64,000 nt of DNA from Symbiodinium natans (lineage: Eukaryota; Sar; Dinophyceae; Suessiales; Symbiodiniaceae), in assembly GCA_905221605.1 (NCBI GenBank), contig CAJNDS010001280.1, forward strand, positions 447,501-511,500, read 5' to 3'. Position numbers and translations under genes: made by a program. Under the pieces are notes generated by a model. The model saw only the letters and a program-made list of their open reading frames with translations, ran no database searches and was not told the DNA's origin. Below, piece by piece: positions 1 to 10,615 of the stretch (its first letter is position 1; each line of letters begins with the position of its first letter).

Positions 1-19
1 CTAATTACACCCTACACAC

Positions 20-165
20 CCCAAACCCCAAGCCCTAAGCCCTAAGCCCTAAACCCTAAACCCTAAACCCTAAACCCTAAACCCTAAACCCTAAACCCTA
101 AACCCCAAGCCCTAAACCCTAAACCCTAACCCTAAACCCTAAATCCTAAGCCCTAAACCCTAAAC
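20..165. repeat. CCCTAAA heptamer array
   Basis: Tandem telomere-type heptamers in C-strand orientation with CCCTAAG variants. It opens the window and faces the TTTAGGG array at 297-485 across an exon-like island. Confidence 0.95.
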
Positions 166-212
166 CCGTTTGGGGTGGTGGGGGTTTGAGTTTAGAGTTC
201 CCTGAGGCGGGG

Positions 213-278
213 GTGGCCAAGACCTGGGATGCGCTGTCCATGGCATCGACAGCCGCCGCGGCAATGTCACTGATTAGG
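213..278 (+). CDS. Exon-like island, Ala-rich
   Basis: Open frame reading VAKTWDALSMASTAAAAMSL then IR. It lies between a CCCTAAA array on the left and a TTTAGGG array on the right, the commonest arrangement in this window. Product not recognised. The frame is short, so coding is an inference from composition and context. Confidence 0.35.
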
Positions 279-279
279 G

Positions 280-487
280 TTCAGGTGTTCGTGTTTAGGG
301 TTTAGGGTTTGGTGTTTAGGGTTTGGGGTTTAGGGTTTAGGGTTCAGGGTTTGGGGTTTTGGGGTTTGGGGTTAGGGTTTAGGGTTTGGGGTTGGGGTTT
401 GGGGTTTAGGATTTAGGGTTTAGGGTTTAGGGTTTAGGATTTAGGGTTTAGGGTTTAGGGTTTAGGATTTAGGGTTTAGGGTTTAGG
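280..487. repeat. TTTAGGG array with variants
   Basis: About 200 bp of TTTAGGG with TTTGGGG and TTTAGGA variants, in the opposite orientation to the array at 20-165. Confidence 0.95.
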
Positions 488-663
488 CCCCTAAAGCATG
501 TAGGAACATTAAAACTCCCAAGCCCAAATAGTTTAGGGAGCAAAGGGCAAGAAGGGAAAGACGCCGCAAGAAGGCAGCCTCAGAGCAGAAGTGTTTGTTG
601 TTGTTTTTTTTAAGGGGTGCAAGGAGGGACGCCTAGAAGGGACCCTTCAACCCCCTCGGTGAA

Positions 664-866
664 ACCCTAAGCCCTAAGTTGGGGTTTACCCTAAACCCTA
701 AACCCTAAACCCTAAACCCTAAACCCTAAACCCTAAACCCTAAACCCTAAACCCTAAGCCCTAAACCCTAAACCCTAAACCCTAAACCCTAAACCCTAAA
801 CCCTAAACCCTAAACCCTAAACCCTAAACTCTAAACCCTAAACCCTAAACCCTAAACCTCGTAAGT
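664..866. repeat. CCCTAAA array
   Basis: About 28 nearly perfect CCCTAAA units with a few AAGCCCT variants. Confidence 0.95.
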
Positions 867-884
867 TTGAGGTGTAGGGTTTGG

Positions 885-950
885 GTAGCTGTGGTCTTCA
901 AGGCTTTGGAAGGCTGGCAACTCAAAGGGCCCAATTCCCCCGAATTAAGG
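885..950 (+). CDS. Exon-like island
   Basis: Frame VAVVFKALEGWQLKGPNSPE; a possible acceptor GGGTAG lies just inside the start. A CCCTAAA array is to the left and a short TTTAGGG array (967-1000) to the right. Product not recognised. Confidence 0.3.
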
Positions 951-1005
951 AACATGCCTTGAGATGTTTAGGGTTTAGGGTTTAGGGTTTCGGGTTTAGG
1001 GTTCC

Positions 1006-1110
1006 TTCTACTAACAGTCCTGAACTGGGATTTTCGTACCCCCCCCCCCCCCCCCTGTTGGAATCCCTATTAAGGAGCTGTTAGTACAAGGTGGGGGGGA
1101 ACATCCCAAG
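1006..1110. mobile_element. Foldback element, family 1
   Basis: Short inverted-repeat element. CTACTAACAGTCC near the left pairs with the right arm GCTGTTAGTACAAGG, and the right end is GAACATCCCAAG. A C tract of about 20 bases sits in the middle. Other copies are at 31486, 33182, 46912 and 50787. No coding capacity, so MITE-like and non-autonomous. Confidence 0.75.
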
Positions 1111-1164
1111 TTTAGATTCTTAGCTTCAGTTCCAGGACCGGGAGATGTAGCTTCTTCTCAGGGG

Positions 1165-1265
1165 TTATAAGCAGGGACCCCTCGAAGGGACCCGTAACCG
1201 TAACCTTGTTCCCAAGTATAACCCGTATATATACCTTATATAGTCCCTACATACCTAAGTAGCAC
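1165..1265. repeat. Dispersed repeat, family 7 (minus orientation)
   Basis: The stretch with TATATACCTTATATAGTCCC and CATACCTAAGTAGC is the reverse complement of a segment at about 30625-30700 (GCTACTTAGGTACATAGGGA then CTATATAAGGTATAT). The two are a dispersed, inverted pair. Confidence 0.65.
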
Positions 1266-2509
1266 CCAAATAACAAATACCCCTAAATCCTAAACCCCTA
1301 AACCCTAAATGACCCCTAAGGTCCCTTATGAGCGTCCCTCCTTTAGTCCCTTGATTCTTGTTCTCCTGCCGTCCCCGGGACTTCTTGGGACCCTGCGTAA
1401 GGCGTGACTCAGAGACATGAACAGTGTGTCTTATGGAATTCTCGCACTAAGCCCTATGATCCCTCAACCCTAAACCCTTTCCTAAGGGGTACTTCAGGGA
1501 TCAGGGGACTTCGTTTTTAAGTGGGGTTATACAACTCTACTTGTAATTACTTATAAGCCCAATTAAGGTACTTCTCACCCTACTTACTAAGTGCCCCGAT
1601 CCTCCAAGTATTGTAGTCTAAACCCTAAACCCTAAACCCTGAACCCTAAACCCTAAACCCGAAACCCTGATACCTAAATCCTAAACCCTTGCTTAAGGGC
1701 GTATTGGAGTCGATGCTTGCTTTTTTTCGCTGGGGCGGCGGCGGAGGTCCTCACCCTGCATTTGGAGCTGCGACGGGGTGGACTCCCACAGGCCTGGGGG
1801 CCAAGGGGTGACTTTTTTTGGAAAGCCTAAACCCTTAGCCCTCAACGCTGAGCCCTAAGCCCTAAGCCCTAAACCCTAAGCCCTCAACCCCAAGCCCTAA
1901 ACCCTAAACCCTAAACCCTATACCCTTACTTAAGCCCTAGGCCCTAAACCCCAAACCCTAGCCGAAGGGGGGCTTGTAGGGTTTTGTTGAGGGTTCTGGT
2001 TGGGGTTCAGGCGGTTGAGGGCTTTGCGGGCTCTTGGGCTTCCCCTTCGGAATGAAAGGAAGCCCGGTGGGAACCGCAAAGAGTGCTCCACAGAACCCTA
2101 GACTCCAAACCCTGAGTAGGACCACAGTAGCTATAGAACCAGGAATGTGTAAGGACTCTGGTAGGACTACAGTAGGTATAGAGCAGGAACAAAGGGTTCC
2201 TACCACATGTTTTTGGGATTCTAAGGTGGCTTTGGGATTTACGAAGGGCTAAAGCCCGAATCGCACGAATCTCCAAAATCCTTCAACCTTCAACCCACAG
2301 ACACAAGTCCTAGAAGCTTGAGGCAGACTCTAAATCTCAAGTCCGAAGATCCAAAAGATAAAGCCCTACAGCAAACTCTGGACCCTAATTCGAAGCCAAC
2401 ACCAAAACCCTAAACCCCAAGAAAAGAGGACCTGCCTAAAGTGCAGATCCCCAAACCCTACATCAACGCCTTGAGTCTAACACAAAAACCCTCATCCCCC
2501 AAATCCCAA

Positions 2510-2640
2510 GCCCAATCCCGAAACCCCAAACCCCAAACCCCAAACCCCAAACCGCAAACCCCAAACCCTAAACCCTAAACCCTCAACCCTAAACCCTAAA
2601 CCCTAAACCCTAAACCTAAACCCTAAACCCTAAACCCTCC
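2510..2640. repeat. CCCCAAA then CCCTAAA array
   Basis: Starts as CCCCAAA and becomes CCCTAAA; the variants are grouped in blocks rather than mixed. Confidence 0.9.
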
Positions 2641-2651
2641 AAAAACCCAAG

Positions 2652-2741
2652 GAGGACCTTGGTCCGCAGCGGGAGCAGCTGTGGGCGGATCTGCAGTTCC
2701 TGAAGGATGTGGCAGGCACAGCTTACTGTGGGCTTGGGACC
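2652..2741 (+). CDS. Exon-like island
   Basis: Thirty-codon open frame, EDLGPQREQLWADLQFLK followed by DVAGTAYCGLGT, after CCCAAG. Charged and hydrophobic residues alternate as in a folded protein. CCCTAAA arrays flank it on both sides. Family not recognised. Confidence 0.45.
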
Positions 2742-2742
2742 C

Positions 2743-3003
2743 CTAAACCCTAAACCCTAAACCCTAAACCCTAAACCCTAAACCCTAAACCCTAAACCCT
2801 AAACCCTAAACCCTAAACCCTAAACCCTAAACCCTAAACCCTAAACCCTAAACCCTAAACCCTAAACCCTAAACCCATAAACCCTAAACCCTAAACCCTA
2901 AACCCTAAACCCTAAACCCTAAACCCTAAGCCCTAAGCCCTAAACCCTAAACCCTAAACCCTAAACCCTAAACCCTAAACCCTAAACCCTAAACCCTAAA
3001 CCC
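2743..3003. repeat. CCCTAAA array, 260 bp
   Basis: About 37 nearly perfect units with one AAACCCATAA interruption. Confidence 0.97.
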
Positions 3004-3060
3004 CCAAAACCGGAAGTCCAGAAACCCCAAACCCTCCCCAAACAAACGCCCAAACACCCT

Positions 3061-3220
3061 CAAGCCTCAAGCCCCAAGCCCCAAGCCCCAAGCCCCAAGC
3101 CTCAAGCCTCAAGCCTCAAGCCTCAAGCCTCAAGCCTCAAGCCTCAAGCCTCAAGCCTCAAGCCTCAAGCCTCAAGCCTCAAGCCTCAAGCCTCAAGCCT
3201 CAAGCCTCAAGCCTCAAGAA
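3061..3220. repeat. CCCCAAG then CCTCAAG block
   Basis: Five CCCCAAG units followed by about 18 near-identical CCTCAAG units: a homogenised block of a variant heptamer. Confidence 0.93.
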
Positions 3221-3499
3221 AACCCGACAAAGCCGATTAACCCTTTCAAGCCTAAAATACCGAAACCCGAAAACCGAAAAACCCTATAAACCAAAAAACG
3301 CTGTAAACCCTATTAAAACCCTATAAACCCCATAAACCCTACAAACCCTCGAAAACCGAAACACCTTATAAACCCTATAAAAAGCCCTATAAAAAAACCC
3401 CAAAAACGCTATAAACCCCACAAACTCCACAAACCCCACAAACCCTCGACCTTCAACCCTGTGTCCCCCTCCTGTGGGAGTTTACGAAAATAAGGAACA

Positions 3500-3565
3500 A
3501 ATAGTAGGATTCCCTTATAAGAAGGACCCCAACAAGGTACCCCCCCCCCTTAATTTCGGAAACCT
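3500..3565. mobile_element. Foldback fragment, family 5
   Basis: Contains GTAGGATTCCCTTATAAG, GGACCCCAACAAGGTACC, a C tract and TTTCGGAAACC, shared with 21135-21235 and 40040-40140. Confidence 0.6.
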
Positions 3566-3654
3566 TCAGCCCTAAACCCTCAACCCTCAACCCTTAAACC
3601 CTCTCAACCCTCAACCCTAAACCCTGAACCCTCAACCCTGGGTGCCTCCATGTG

Positions 3655-3744
3655 GAAGGTTCTGGCCACTGGCCCGACGTCGAGCGCGACTGCCGCAAGC
3701 TTTTCGAGGCGTCGCCGGGCCTCTCGGCTACCTGGAGACCCTCG
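3655..3744 (+). CDS. Exon-like island
   Basis: Frame HWPDVERDCRKLFEASPGLS then ATWRPS, preceded by GGAAGGT. CCCTAAA-type repeats precede it and TTTAGGG follows. Product not recognised; the amphipathic composition looks protein-like. Confidence 0.4.
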
Positions 3745-3835
3745 AACCCCTAAATCCTTTTAGGGTTTAGGGTTTAGGGGTTACGGTTCATATAGGGATT
3801 GCAAAATCCGCAAACCTCAAACCCTCAACCCTCGG

Positions 3836-4145
3836 CCCTAAACCCTAAACCCTAAACCCTAAACCCTAAACCCTAAACCCTAAACCCTAAACCCTAAACC
3901 CTAAACCCTAAACCCTAAACCCTAAACCCTAAACCCTAAACCCTAAACCCTAAACCCAAAACCCTAAACCCTAAACCCTAAACCCTCAACCCTAACCCTA
4001 AACCCTAACCCTCAACCCTCAACCCTAAACCCTCAACCCTAAACCCTAAACCCTAAACCCTAAAACCCTAAACCCTAAACCCTCAACCCTAAATCCTCAA
4101 CCCTCAACCCTCAACCCTCAACCCTAAACCCTCAACCCTAAGCCC
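3836..4145. repeat. CCCTAAA array, 310 bp
   Basis: About 17 perfect CCCTAAA units, then a mixed zone with CCCTCAA and CCCTAA units. Confidence 0.96.
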
Positions 4146-4161
4146 CAAAACCCCAGGGGAG

Positions 4162-4236
4162 GTGGCCCTGGTCCCGTCGGCTGCCGGGGCGCTCAGCGCC
4201 GCAGCGGCGACGCTGCCGACAGCCCTGGGCACCTCA
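4162..4236 (+). CDS. Exon-like island, Ala-rich
   Basis: Frame VALVPSAAGALSAAAATLPT then ALGTSS, after GGGGAG. CCCTAAA array to the left, TTTAGGG to the right. Low complexity lowers the weight. Confidence 0.35.
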
Positions 4237-4241
4237 AGCTT

Positions 4242-4435
4242 ACTTGGAGGTTCAGGGTTTTAGGGTTTAGGGTTTAGGGTTTAGGGTGTAGGGTCTAGGG
4301 TTTAGGGTTTAGGGTAACCCAGTTAAAACTCTCCTTATACTCCACGTATAAGCCCTTGTCGTGCCGTAACATGAATATACTTGGGTTATAAGTACAGTTA
4401 GTACTGGGTTACCGAGTACCCTGAACCTCCCAAGT
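4242..4435. mobile_element. Foldback element, family 2, with an internal array
   Basis: Left end ACTTGGAGGTTCAGGG and right end ACCCTGAACCTCCCAAGT are near-perfect inverted repeats. A TTTAGGG array (4255-4312) lies inside, so heptamers were inserted into or captured by the element. Other copies are at 7023, 18120, 40007, 48597 and 56800. Confidence 0.75.
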
Positions 4436-4479
4436 ATGGTTAGAAATCCAAAGTTCGAATTTAAGGTTTAAAAAGGTTT

Positions 4480-4935
4480 GAGGTTTAGGGTTTAAGGTTT
4501 GGGGGTTTGGGGTTTCGGGGGTTTGGGGGTTTGGGGGTTTGGGGGGTTTTGGGGTTTTTGTGCTTTTTGGGGGGTGTTGGGCGTTTTGGGGTTTGGGGGT
4601 GTCGGGGTTTTGGGGGATTTGAGGGGATTTGGGGGATTTGGGGGATTTGGGGGATTTGGGGGATTTGGGGGATTTCGGGAATTTGGGGTTTTGGGGTTTT
4701 TGTAGGTTTTGTAGGTTTTGGGGGTTTGGGCGGTTGTGGGGGTTTTAGAGGTTTGGGGTTTTTGGGGGTTTTGGGTGTGTTGGGGGTTTTGGGTTTTTTG
4801 GGGGTTTTGGGTGTTTTGGGGTTTTGGGGTTTTGGGGTTTTGGGGCTTTGGGGTTTTGGGGTTTTGGGGTTTTTGGGTTTTTGGGTTTTGGGGTTTTGGG
4901 GTTTTGGGGTTTTGGGGTTTTGGGGTTTCGGAAGT
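4480..4935. repeat. G/T-rich variant repeats (TTTTGGGG, GGATTTGGG)
   Basis: Degenerate G-strand repeats: GGATTTGGG units at 4617-4680, then TTTTGGGG octamers at 4790-4925. The long reading frames here are repeat artefacts rich in Gly, Phe and Trp. Confidence 0.9.
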
Positions 4936-5038
4936 TTCGGAAGTTTCGGGTTTTTTGGGGGCTTTGCGGCAACCCCAAATCGTAAACCCTAAACCCCAAA
5001 CCCTATAAACCCCGAACCCCTCGCCCTGCGAAGCTCAG

Positions 5039-5130
5039 GAGTGGAGTTGCCCTTGCCCAGCACCGCCGTGGCCGTCCGGCTTCCCTACGGCGGACAGGGG
5101 GATGAGGAGAGCGCGCCTGAGCCTGGACAA
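5039..5130 (+). CDS. Exon-like island
   Basis: After GCTCAG the frame reads VELPLPSTAVAVRLPYGGQG then DEESAPEPGQ. The acceptor-like CAG and balanced composition support an exon. Downstream flank is a CCCTAAA array. Confidence 0.45.
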
Positions 5131-5131
5131 A

Positions 5132-5340
5132 AACCCTAAACCCTAAACCCTAAACCCTAAACCCTAAACCCTAAACCCTAAACCCTAAACCCTAAACCCT
5201 AAACCCCAAACCCTAAACCCCAAACCCTAAACTACCCTAAACCCAAACCCTAAACTACCCTAAACCCTAAACCCTAAACCCTAAACCCCAAACCCCAAAC
5301 CCTAAACCCTAAACCCTAAACCCTAGACCCTAAAACCCTG
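5132..5340. repeat. CCCTAAA array
   Basis: About 200 bp, perfect at first, then mixed with CCCCAAA and CTACCCTAAA. Confidence 0.94.
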
Positions 5341-5691
5341 GGTGTGCTTGTCGGGAAAAAAGGTTCGGGGTGTAGGGGGCTCAGCTTCAGGGTTCTGGGA
5401 GTTTAGGGTCTGCGGTGTTGGCTGTGCGGTTTGGGGTTTGGGGTTTGGGGTTGAGCTTTAGGGTGTCGGGTTTGGGGTTTAGGTCAGACCCCTGGGCTTT
5501 TCGGGTTGAGGGTAAAACCCTCAACTCCCTAAACTCACTAAACTCCCTAATCACCCTACCTCCAGCCCTGAACCCTGAGCTCTGAAGCGCCCTAATCCCT
5601 AAACCCTAAACCCAAAACCAAAAACCCTAAACCCCAAACCCCAAACCCTAAACCCTAAACCCTAAGCTGAGCCGCCCTAACCCCGCAACAG

Positions 5692-5759
5692 CTCGGAAAC
5701 TCTCGAAGGTGCCAGCGGCCATTGCTTGGGAGGCCGGGAAGACAGGGTTGAGGATGTGG
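5692..5759 (+). CDS. Exon-like island
   Basis: Preceded by CGCAACAG; frame RKLSKVPAAIAWEAGKTGLR then MW, ending before TGG/GTTTTT (GT donor). Product not recognised. Confidence 0.42.
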
Positions 5760-6181
5760 GTTTTTTTTTCGAAATTTGGGTGAAGGTTTAGGGGCTACCC
5801 TTTTTTGGGGATCCTTTTTAGGGATTATACTACTTGGGTCTTTTCAAAAGGGTCCCTTATTTCCGTAAACCCCCATGTAGGGTCTAGAACCCTGAACCGA
5901 GACGCCAAAGGGGTTTAATGTTCAAGGTTGAGGGTTTAGGGTTCATACACCTTAATAAGAACTATCGTAGAATATGCTGCATCTTTGCGTATTTTGGGCT
6001 TTGCAGGGAGAGCTTTTGGCGAAGTTTAGGGTTTGTTGGGGTTTAGAGGGGCTTGTAGGGGTTTGTAGGACTCTGAAGGGGTTGACGCCCGAAACCCTAA
6101 ACCCTAAACCCTAAACCCTAAACCCGAAACCCTAAACCCCAAACCCCAAACCCCAAACCCTAATCCCTAAACCACTTTCAG

Positions 6182-6264
6182 GGCCTTTCATGGGGTTTGA
6201 GCTTCGAGGCTTTCCTGCTGCGCCTTGGATGTCGGCCAGCGGAGGCGGGGGGGGATCAAAAAGT
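6182..6264 (+). CDS. Exon-like island, Gly-rich tail
   Basis: Pyrimidine-containing acceptor ACTTTCAG, then PFMGFELRGFPAAPWMSASG and GGGGSKS, ending at AAGT/GTAGGG (GT donor). CCCTAAA on the left, TTTAGGG on the right. Confidence 0.45.
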
Positions 6265-6801
6265 GTAGGGTTTAGGGTTTAGGGTTTAGGGTTTAGGGTT
6301 TAGGGTTTAGGGTTTTGGGCTACTAGGACCCAGAGTAGGCCCTTATTCCCTTTTTCTCGGATCTGGGTTCCCTTTCATTCCTAGGTTGATTTTGGGTCTA
6401 GTTTAGGTTTCTGGTTTAGGGATTAGGGTTTGTGGTTTAGGGTTCGGGGTTTTGGGGTTTCGGGTTTAGGGTTTGGGGGTTCGTGTTCGGGGGTCTAGGG
6501 TTCAGGGTTCATGGCTCTGTTCGGGGGTCTAGGGTTCAGGGTTCATGGCTCTGGGGCGGTGTAGGGTTTAGGGTCAGCTTTGTTGCACCAACTTCTTGAT
6601 CAGTCGGCATCACCGGTGTAGGTGGGTCTTGCGTCGGGAATCTATCAGCTGATCAGCCCTAAACCCTCAACCCGAGTGGACCAAAAGTCTGTTGCCTTGG
6701 TTCAGGGCGTTGCAACTCCTGTGTGGGCTTATTTGTTTAGGGTTCAACCCGAAACCCGAAGCCTTAGGGCTTATCCCTAAACACAAAGCTGAGGGAAGCT
6801 T

Positions 6802-6915
6802 CATGGGCCGTCAATATGGTCCCTTACCTCCTCTAAAGGGTTCTGAAGTATGGGCCCGGAATTTGTGCAGGGTAGTATGGCCGATACTAAGGGACCTTGT
6901 AACAGTTACCCTTGT
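6802..6915. mobile_element. Foldback element, family 6
   Basis: TATGGTCCCTTACCTCCTC, AGGGTTCTGAAGTATGGGCC and ATACTAAGGGACCTTGTAA recur in the same order at 37585-37700 and 51150-51260. The ends are imperfect inverted repeats. Confidence 0.65.
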
Positions 6916-7022
6916 AACTACCCCAAGAACAAAGCACCAAGTCTCCACCCCAGTCTTCGAGGTGCGGGCTTCTGCTGCTGGCCCTGGGGTCCTCCTCCCG
7001 TCCCGTGGCCAGGAGGAGGGGT

Positions 7023-7164
7023 ACTTGGAGGCTCAGGGTACTGAGAACCTAGCTAGAACTGTACCTATAGCCCACTTACAAGCCCCTTAAGTGCCCGAAT
7101 AGGGTTCTACTTGGGTTATAAGTACAGCTGTCATTGGTTGATTAAGTATCCTTAACCTCCAAGT
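7023..7164. mobile_element. Foldback element, family 2
   Basis: Ends ACTTGGAGGCTCAGGGTACT and ATCCTTAACCTCCAAGT are inverted repeats; the inside carries CCCACTTACAAGCCCCTTAA and GGGTTATAAGTACAG, as in the other copies. About 142 bp. Confidence 0.8.
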
Positions 7165-7514
7165 AGGCTTCCGCGTTTAGGCTTCAGGGCTTAACCTCTA
7201 AACCCCTAAACCCCAAACCCCAAACCCGAAACTGCTGCAGGGGCTAGATCCCTAAACCCCAAGCCCTAAACCCTATGCGCTAAGCCCTAAGCCCCAAGCC
7301 CGAAACCCTGAACCCGATAAACCCTAAACCCTAAACCCTAAACCCTAAACCCTAAACCCCAAACCCTAAACCCAACCTTGAGGCTTGTCGAACCTTCACG
7401 TAGGCCCTTGCGAAGTTTTCCCTAAACCTGCGCATCGCGGCACCGAGGAGACCCATGGGTGGATCGGGTTTCGGGCTTAGGGTTAAGGGTTGATGCCTTG
7501 CCGGATAAAGCTGA

Positions 7515-7592
7515 TGAGCCAAACCCCAAACCCCAAACCCCAAACCCCAAACCCCAAACCCCAAACCCCAAACCCTAAACCCTAAACCCTCA
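7515..7592. repeat. CCCCAAA block
   Basis: Homogenised CCCCAAA heptamers ending in CCCTAAA. Confidence 0.9.
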
Positions 7593-7959
7593 AAAAGCCA
7601 CATGGGTATGTTCGATTTTGGGGGAGAAGCATCGTAGCCTCAGCGCGAGCCCTCGGCTAATTACGGCTAGTTCCTGGTTGTTTAAGGGAAGTTACATGGT
7701 CCCTTAGTATGGGCTCTCAAATGGAGGACCCCTTGTATACCCCTTATATACCCTATAGAATTTTCCTCTAGAAAGCAAGGGCCCATAAACCCTAAACCCT
7801 AAACCCAAAACCCTAAGCCCTAAACCCCAAAGCCTAATAAAGCCAAATGAAGCCGAATAAAGCCGAATAAAGCCCAATAAAGCCTAATAAACCCTAAAGC
7901 CAAAACCGCAAAAGTCCTAACCCCTAAACCCTGAACCCTAAGCCAAAAGCCCTAAGCCG

Positions 7960-8115
7960 CCTAAGCCCACAAACCACTAAACCACTAAACCACTAAACCA
8001 CTAAACCACTAAACCATTAAACCACTAAACCACTAAACCACTAAACCACTAAACCACTAAACCACTAAACCACTAAACCCCTAAACCCCTAAACCACTAA
8101 ACCACTAAACCCCAA
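7960..8115. repeat. CCACTAAA octamer block
   Basis: About 18 units of the octamer AAACCACT, a different unit length from the neighbouring heptamers and strongly homogenised. Confidence 0.93.
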
Positions 8116-8177
8116 ACCCTAAACCCTAAACCCTAAACCCCCAAACCTTTCAACGCTTTCCAAGGCCTCTTGCAGAT

Positions 8178-8226
8178 TTGGGGACGCCAGCTGCGGCTCT
8201 GGCCGGGCCAACTTTGGGACTTCAGG
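8178..8226 (+). CDS. Exon-like island
   Basis: Acceptor GGCCTCTTGCAG followed by LGTPAAALAGPTLGLQ; CCCTAAA left, TTTAGGG right. A second frame over the same bases (ASCRFGDASCGSGRANFG) is also open, so the frame is uncertain. Confidence 0.35.
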
Positions 8227-8754
8227 ACTTTGGATTTTAGGGTTTAGGGTTTAGGGTTTAGAGTCCCTGAACCCTAAACCTGAAACCCCAAACCCTAAAC
8301 CCGAAACCCTAAACCCTAAACCTCTAAGGGTTCAGGGGTTTGGGAAGGTCGGGGCTTGGAGGTTTAGGGGTTTAGGCGTTTAGGGTTTTGGGGTTTCGGG
8401 GGTTTGGGGTTTAGGGTTTAGGGTTTAGGGTTTTGGGGTTTCGGGGTTTGGGGTTTAGGGTTTTGGGGGTTTTTCGTTCGGGGTTTAGGAGTTTAGGGGT
8501 TTAGGGTTTAGGGGTTTAGAGTTCAGGGGTTGCAGGGTTTAGGGTTTTGAGACTTCAGCATAAAACCCTGGACCCTCTCTCCTCCTAAGGTTTTAGGGTT
8601 TCCCTACGCCATAAGCCCGAAGCCCTAAGCCCGAAGCCCGAAGCCCGAAACCCTAAACCCTAAACCCTAAACCCTAAACCCTAAACCCTAAACCCTAAAC
8701 CCTAAACCGTTCACGGTTTAGGGTTTTGTACCCCTGCGTGTGTTTTTTGGAGAG

Positions 8755-8799
8755 GCCGTGCTGCATGCGCTCCCAGCGCGCACCCTCGAATGGCTGCAG
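8755..8799 (+). CDS. Exon with GT donor
   Basis: Frame AVLHALPARTLEWLQ ends exactly at CTGCAG/GTGCGG, a good GT donor; upstream border GGAGAG/GCC. Heptamers flank it. Product not recognised. Confidence 0.45.
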
Positions 8800-9163
8800 G
8801 TGCGGTTTTCGGGTTTAGGGTTTAGGGTTTAAGGTTTGGGTGTTCAGAGTTTTGGGTTTAAGGTTTAGGGTTTAGGACCTCCGGAAGCCCGAAAAGACTA
8901 TGGCTTCCCGAAGCCCAAAAGCCCTCGAACCCTAGACGCTGAACCCTAAACCCTAAAACCCTAAAACCCCCAATGCCCTTTACAACCCAAAGCAACGGGC
9001 TTCTGAATCGCTTGTAGGTACAGACGTAAATGAGTTATTTAGTACCCTGAAACTCCCAAAACCTAAACCCTAAAACCCCCCTAAACCCTAAACCCTAAAC
9101 CCCAAACCCCAAACCCTAAACCCTAAATTCCCCCCCCCCCCCCCCCCCCCCCTTTTGAGAAAG

Positions 9164-9278
9164 GCCCACGCCCTCTTCGTGGCCACCAGTGGTCATCTTG
9201 TGGCGGCTTCTGGTCTCGTGGCTGCCGCGGCCTTGCCAGGTCCAGCGCCCGAGGGTGCAACCGGGGCGGCAAGGGAGG
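9164..9278 (+). CDS. Exon-like island, Ala-rich
   Basis: Thirty-eight open codons: AHALFVATSGHLVAASGLVA then AAALPGPAPEGATGAARE. Borders GAGAAAG/GCC and GAGG/GTTTAG. A C tract (9130-9152) just upstream and a TTTAGGG array downstream. Product not recognised. Confidence 0.45.
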
Positions 9279-9435
9279 GTTTAGGGTTTAGGGTTTAGGG
9301 TTTGGGGTTTAGGGTTTAGGGTTTAGGGTTTAGGGTTTAGGGATTAGGGTTTAGGGTTCAGGGTTCAGAGTTCAGGGTTCAGGGTTTAGGGTTTAGGGTT
9401 CAGGGTTTAGGGTTTAGGGTTTGGGGTTTGGCTGG
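9278..9435. repeat. TTTAGGG array
   Basis: About 150 bp with TTCAGGG and TTTGGGG variants. Confidence 0.95.
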
Positions 9436-9544
9436 GGTGTGTACTTAAAGGAGCAGGGGACTTAGTAGTGAGTGGTGTTAGTAGTCAGGTAACTGTACGT
9501 ATGGTTACTTGTAGCCCCCAATGCAGGTACTTGCAACCCTACTT

Positions 9545-9682
9545 ACTAACTACTATTTGCTTGAGAACCCCAAAAGAATAAAGAATAATTATCCCTATAC
9601 TACCCTTAATAAGGAAGAATATTTCTATTTATTCGGGGTTCTTGAGCAGTTAGTACTTACTAAGTGCCCCGATCCTCCGCGA
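9545..9682. mobile_element. Foldback element, families 3 and 4
   Basis: CTACTATTTGCTTGAGAACC and CGGGGTTCTTGAGCAGTTAG are inverted arms around an AT-rich middle. The distal part ACTTACTAAGTGCCCCGATC matches one end of family 3 (51464-51582). Related arms are at 50041 and 53070. Confidence 0.65.
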
Positions 9683-9934
9683 GATGCAAATGGCCTGGAC
9701 CCGGCTTCCCACATTTCCTTCTCGCGCTCTCTTGAGGGGGTTTAGGGTTTAGGGTTTAGTGTGTCTCAATGCGTGGGTACGCTGGCGCTGAAAGCGCCCA
9801 GGCGCGCGCCCCGACCTGCATAAGCCCACCCCCGCTGGCGCTCCACGCTCGCCTTAACCTGTACGGGTTTAGGGTTCTTTTGAAACTCTGATCGTGCTTT
9901 TGTTGTTTTTCTCTTTTCTACTGGTTGGGTTCAG

Positions 9935-10025
9935 AAGCTCGGCATCGATGCAGATCAGCTACCGTTCGCAGCCCCTTGGTGTTGCAAGGGATCATGTCCA
10001 TCATTCGATGGCTTCTGGGACAGAG
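9935..10025 (+). CDS. Exon with polypyrimidine acceptor and GT donor
   Basis: A T-rich tract ending GGGTTCAG precedes KLGIDADQLPFAAPWCCKGS then CPSFDGFWDR. The donor is GACAGAG/GTTTGT. Both splice signals are convincing and the composition is natural (Cys pairs, aromatics). This is one of the better single-exon calls. Product not recognised; the joining exons are not certain. Confidence 0.55.
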
Positions 10026-10036
10026 GTTTGTGACCT

Positions 10037-10240
10037 TCGCCCTTGGCGATGCTGCGTCCTTGTTGGGGATGTGGAAAACTTGCTTGGAAGGGCCTGAAGT
10101 CAGAGGTTGGGATGGGGGGTTGCTGCCGCCTTCGCCCTAGCTGATGCTGCATCCGGAAGGCCTTGTTTGGGAGGCATGGTGGTCAGAGGTTTGGGATTGG
10201 GGCTGGCTGCCGCCTTCGCCTTTGCCGATGCTGCATCCTG
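10037..10240 (+). repeat. Imperfect tandem repeat, about 83 bp
   Basis: CCTTCGCCCTTGGCGATGCT (10037), GCCTTCGCCCTAGCTGATGC (about 10128) and GCCTTCGCCTTTGCCGATGC (about 10211) begin three related units, the last two about 83 bp apart. Confidence 0.7.
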
Positions 10241-10505
10241 GTTGTGCCTGGACTGGCTCTTGGGGCCTCTGGTCCACGAAACACGACCGTTCTGCCCGTA
10301 TCTCATTCTCGGGCGACCTGACGGGTTTCTCGCCAGCGACCTGCCGGGTCCACCGCGCAGCCCGCAGCCACCTGCGGGACTGGAGCTCCGTCGCCCGCCA
10401 AAAGACCGCTCAATTCCGGACCATTCTTTTGGGGCGCTTAAGGATCCGGGGGGCCCATGTGTCTTTGTTTTCTCAGGGTGCGGTTCCTTGTTGGCACGCT
10501 CTAAG
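10144..10505 (+). CDS. Gene fragment or exon, unassigned
   Basis: Open frame of over 110 codons; the later part (SGDLTGFSPATCRVHRAARS, HLRDWSSVARQKTAQFRTIL) has natural composition. An overlapping frame from 10107 is also open, so the coding frame is not settled. It overlaps the 83-bp tandem repeat. No domain recognised. Confidence 0.3.
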
Positions 10506-10615
10506 CCCTAAAGCCTAAACCCGAAACCCTAAACCCTAAACCCCAAACCCTAAACCCTAAACCCCAAACCCTAAACACTAAACAGTCGGAGGCCCAAAGC
10601 CCTCAAGACGCTTAG

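Noticed and set aside
4499-5008. Long Gly/Phe/Trp and Pro/Lys frames on both strands
   Set aside because: Translations of TTTTGGGG-type repeats; composition follows the repeat unit.
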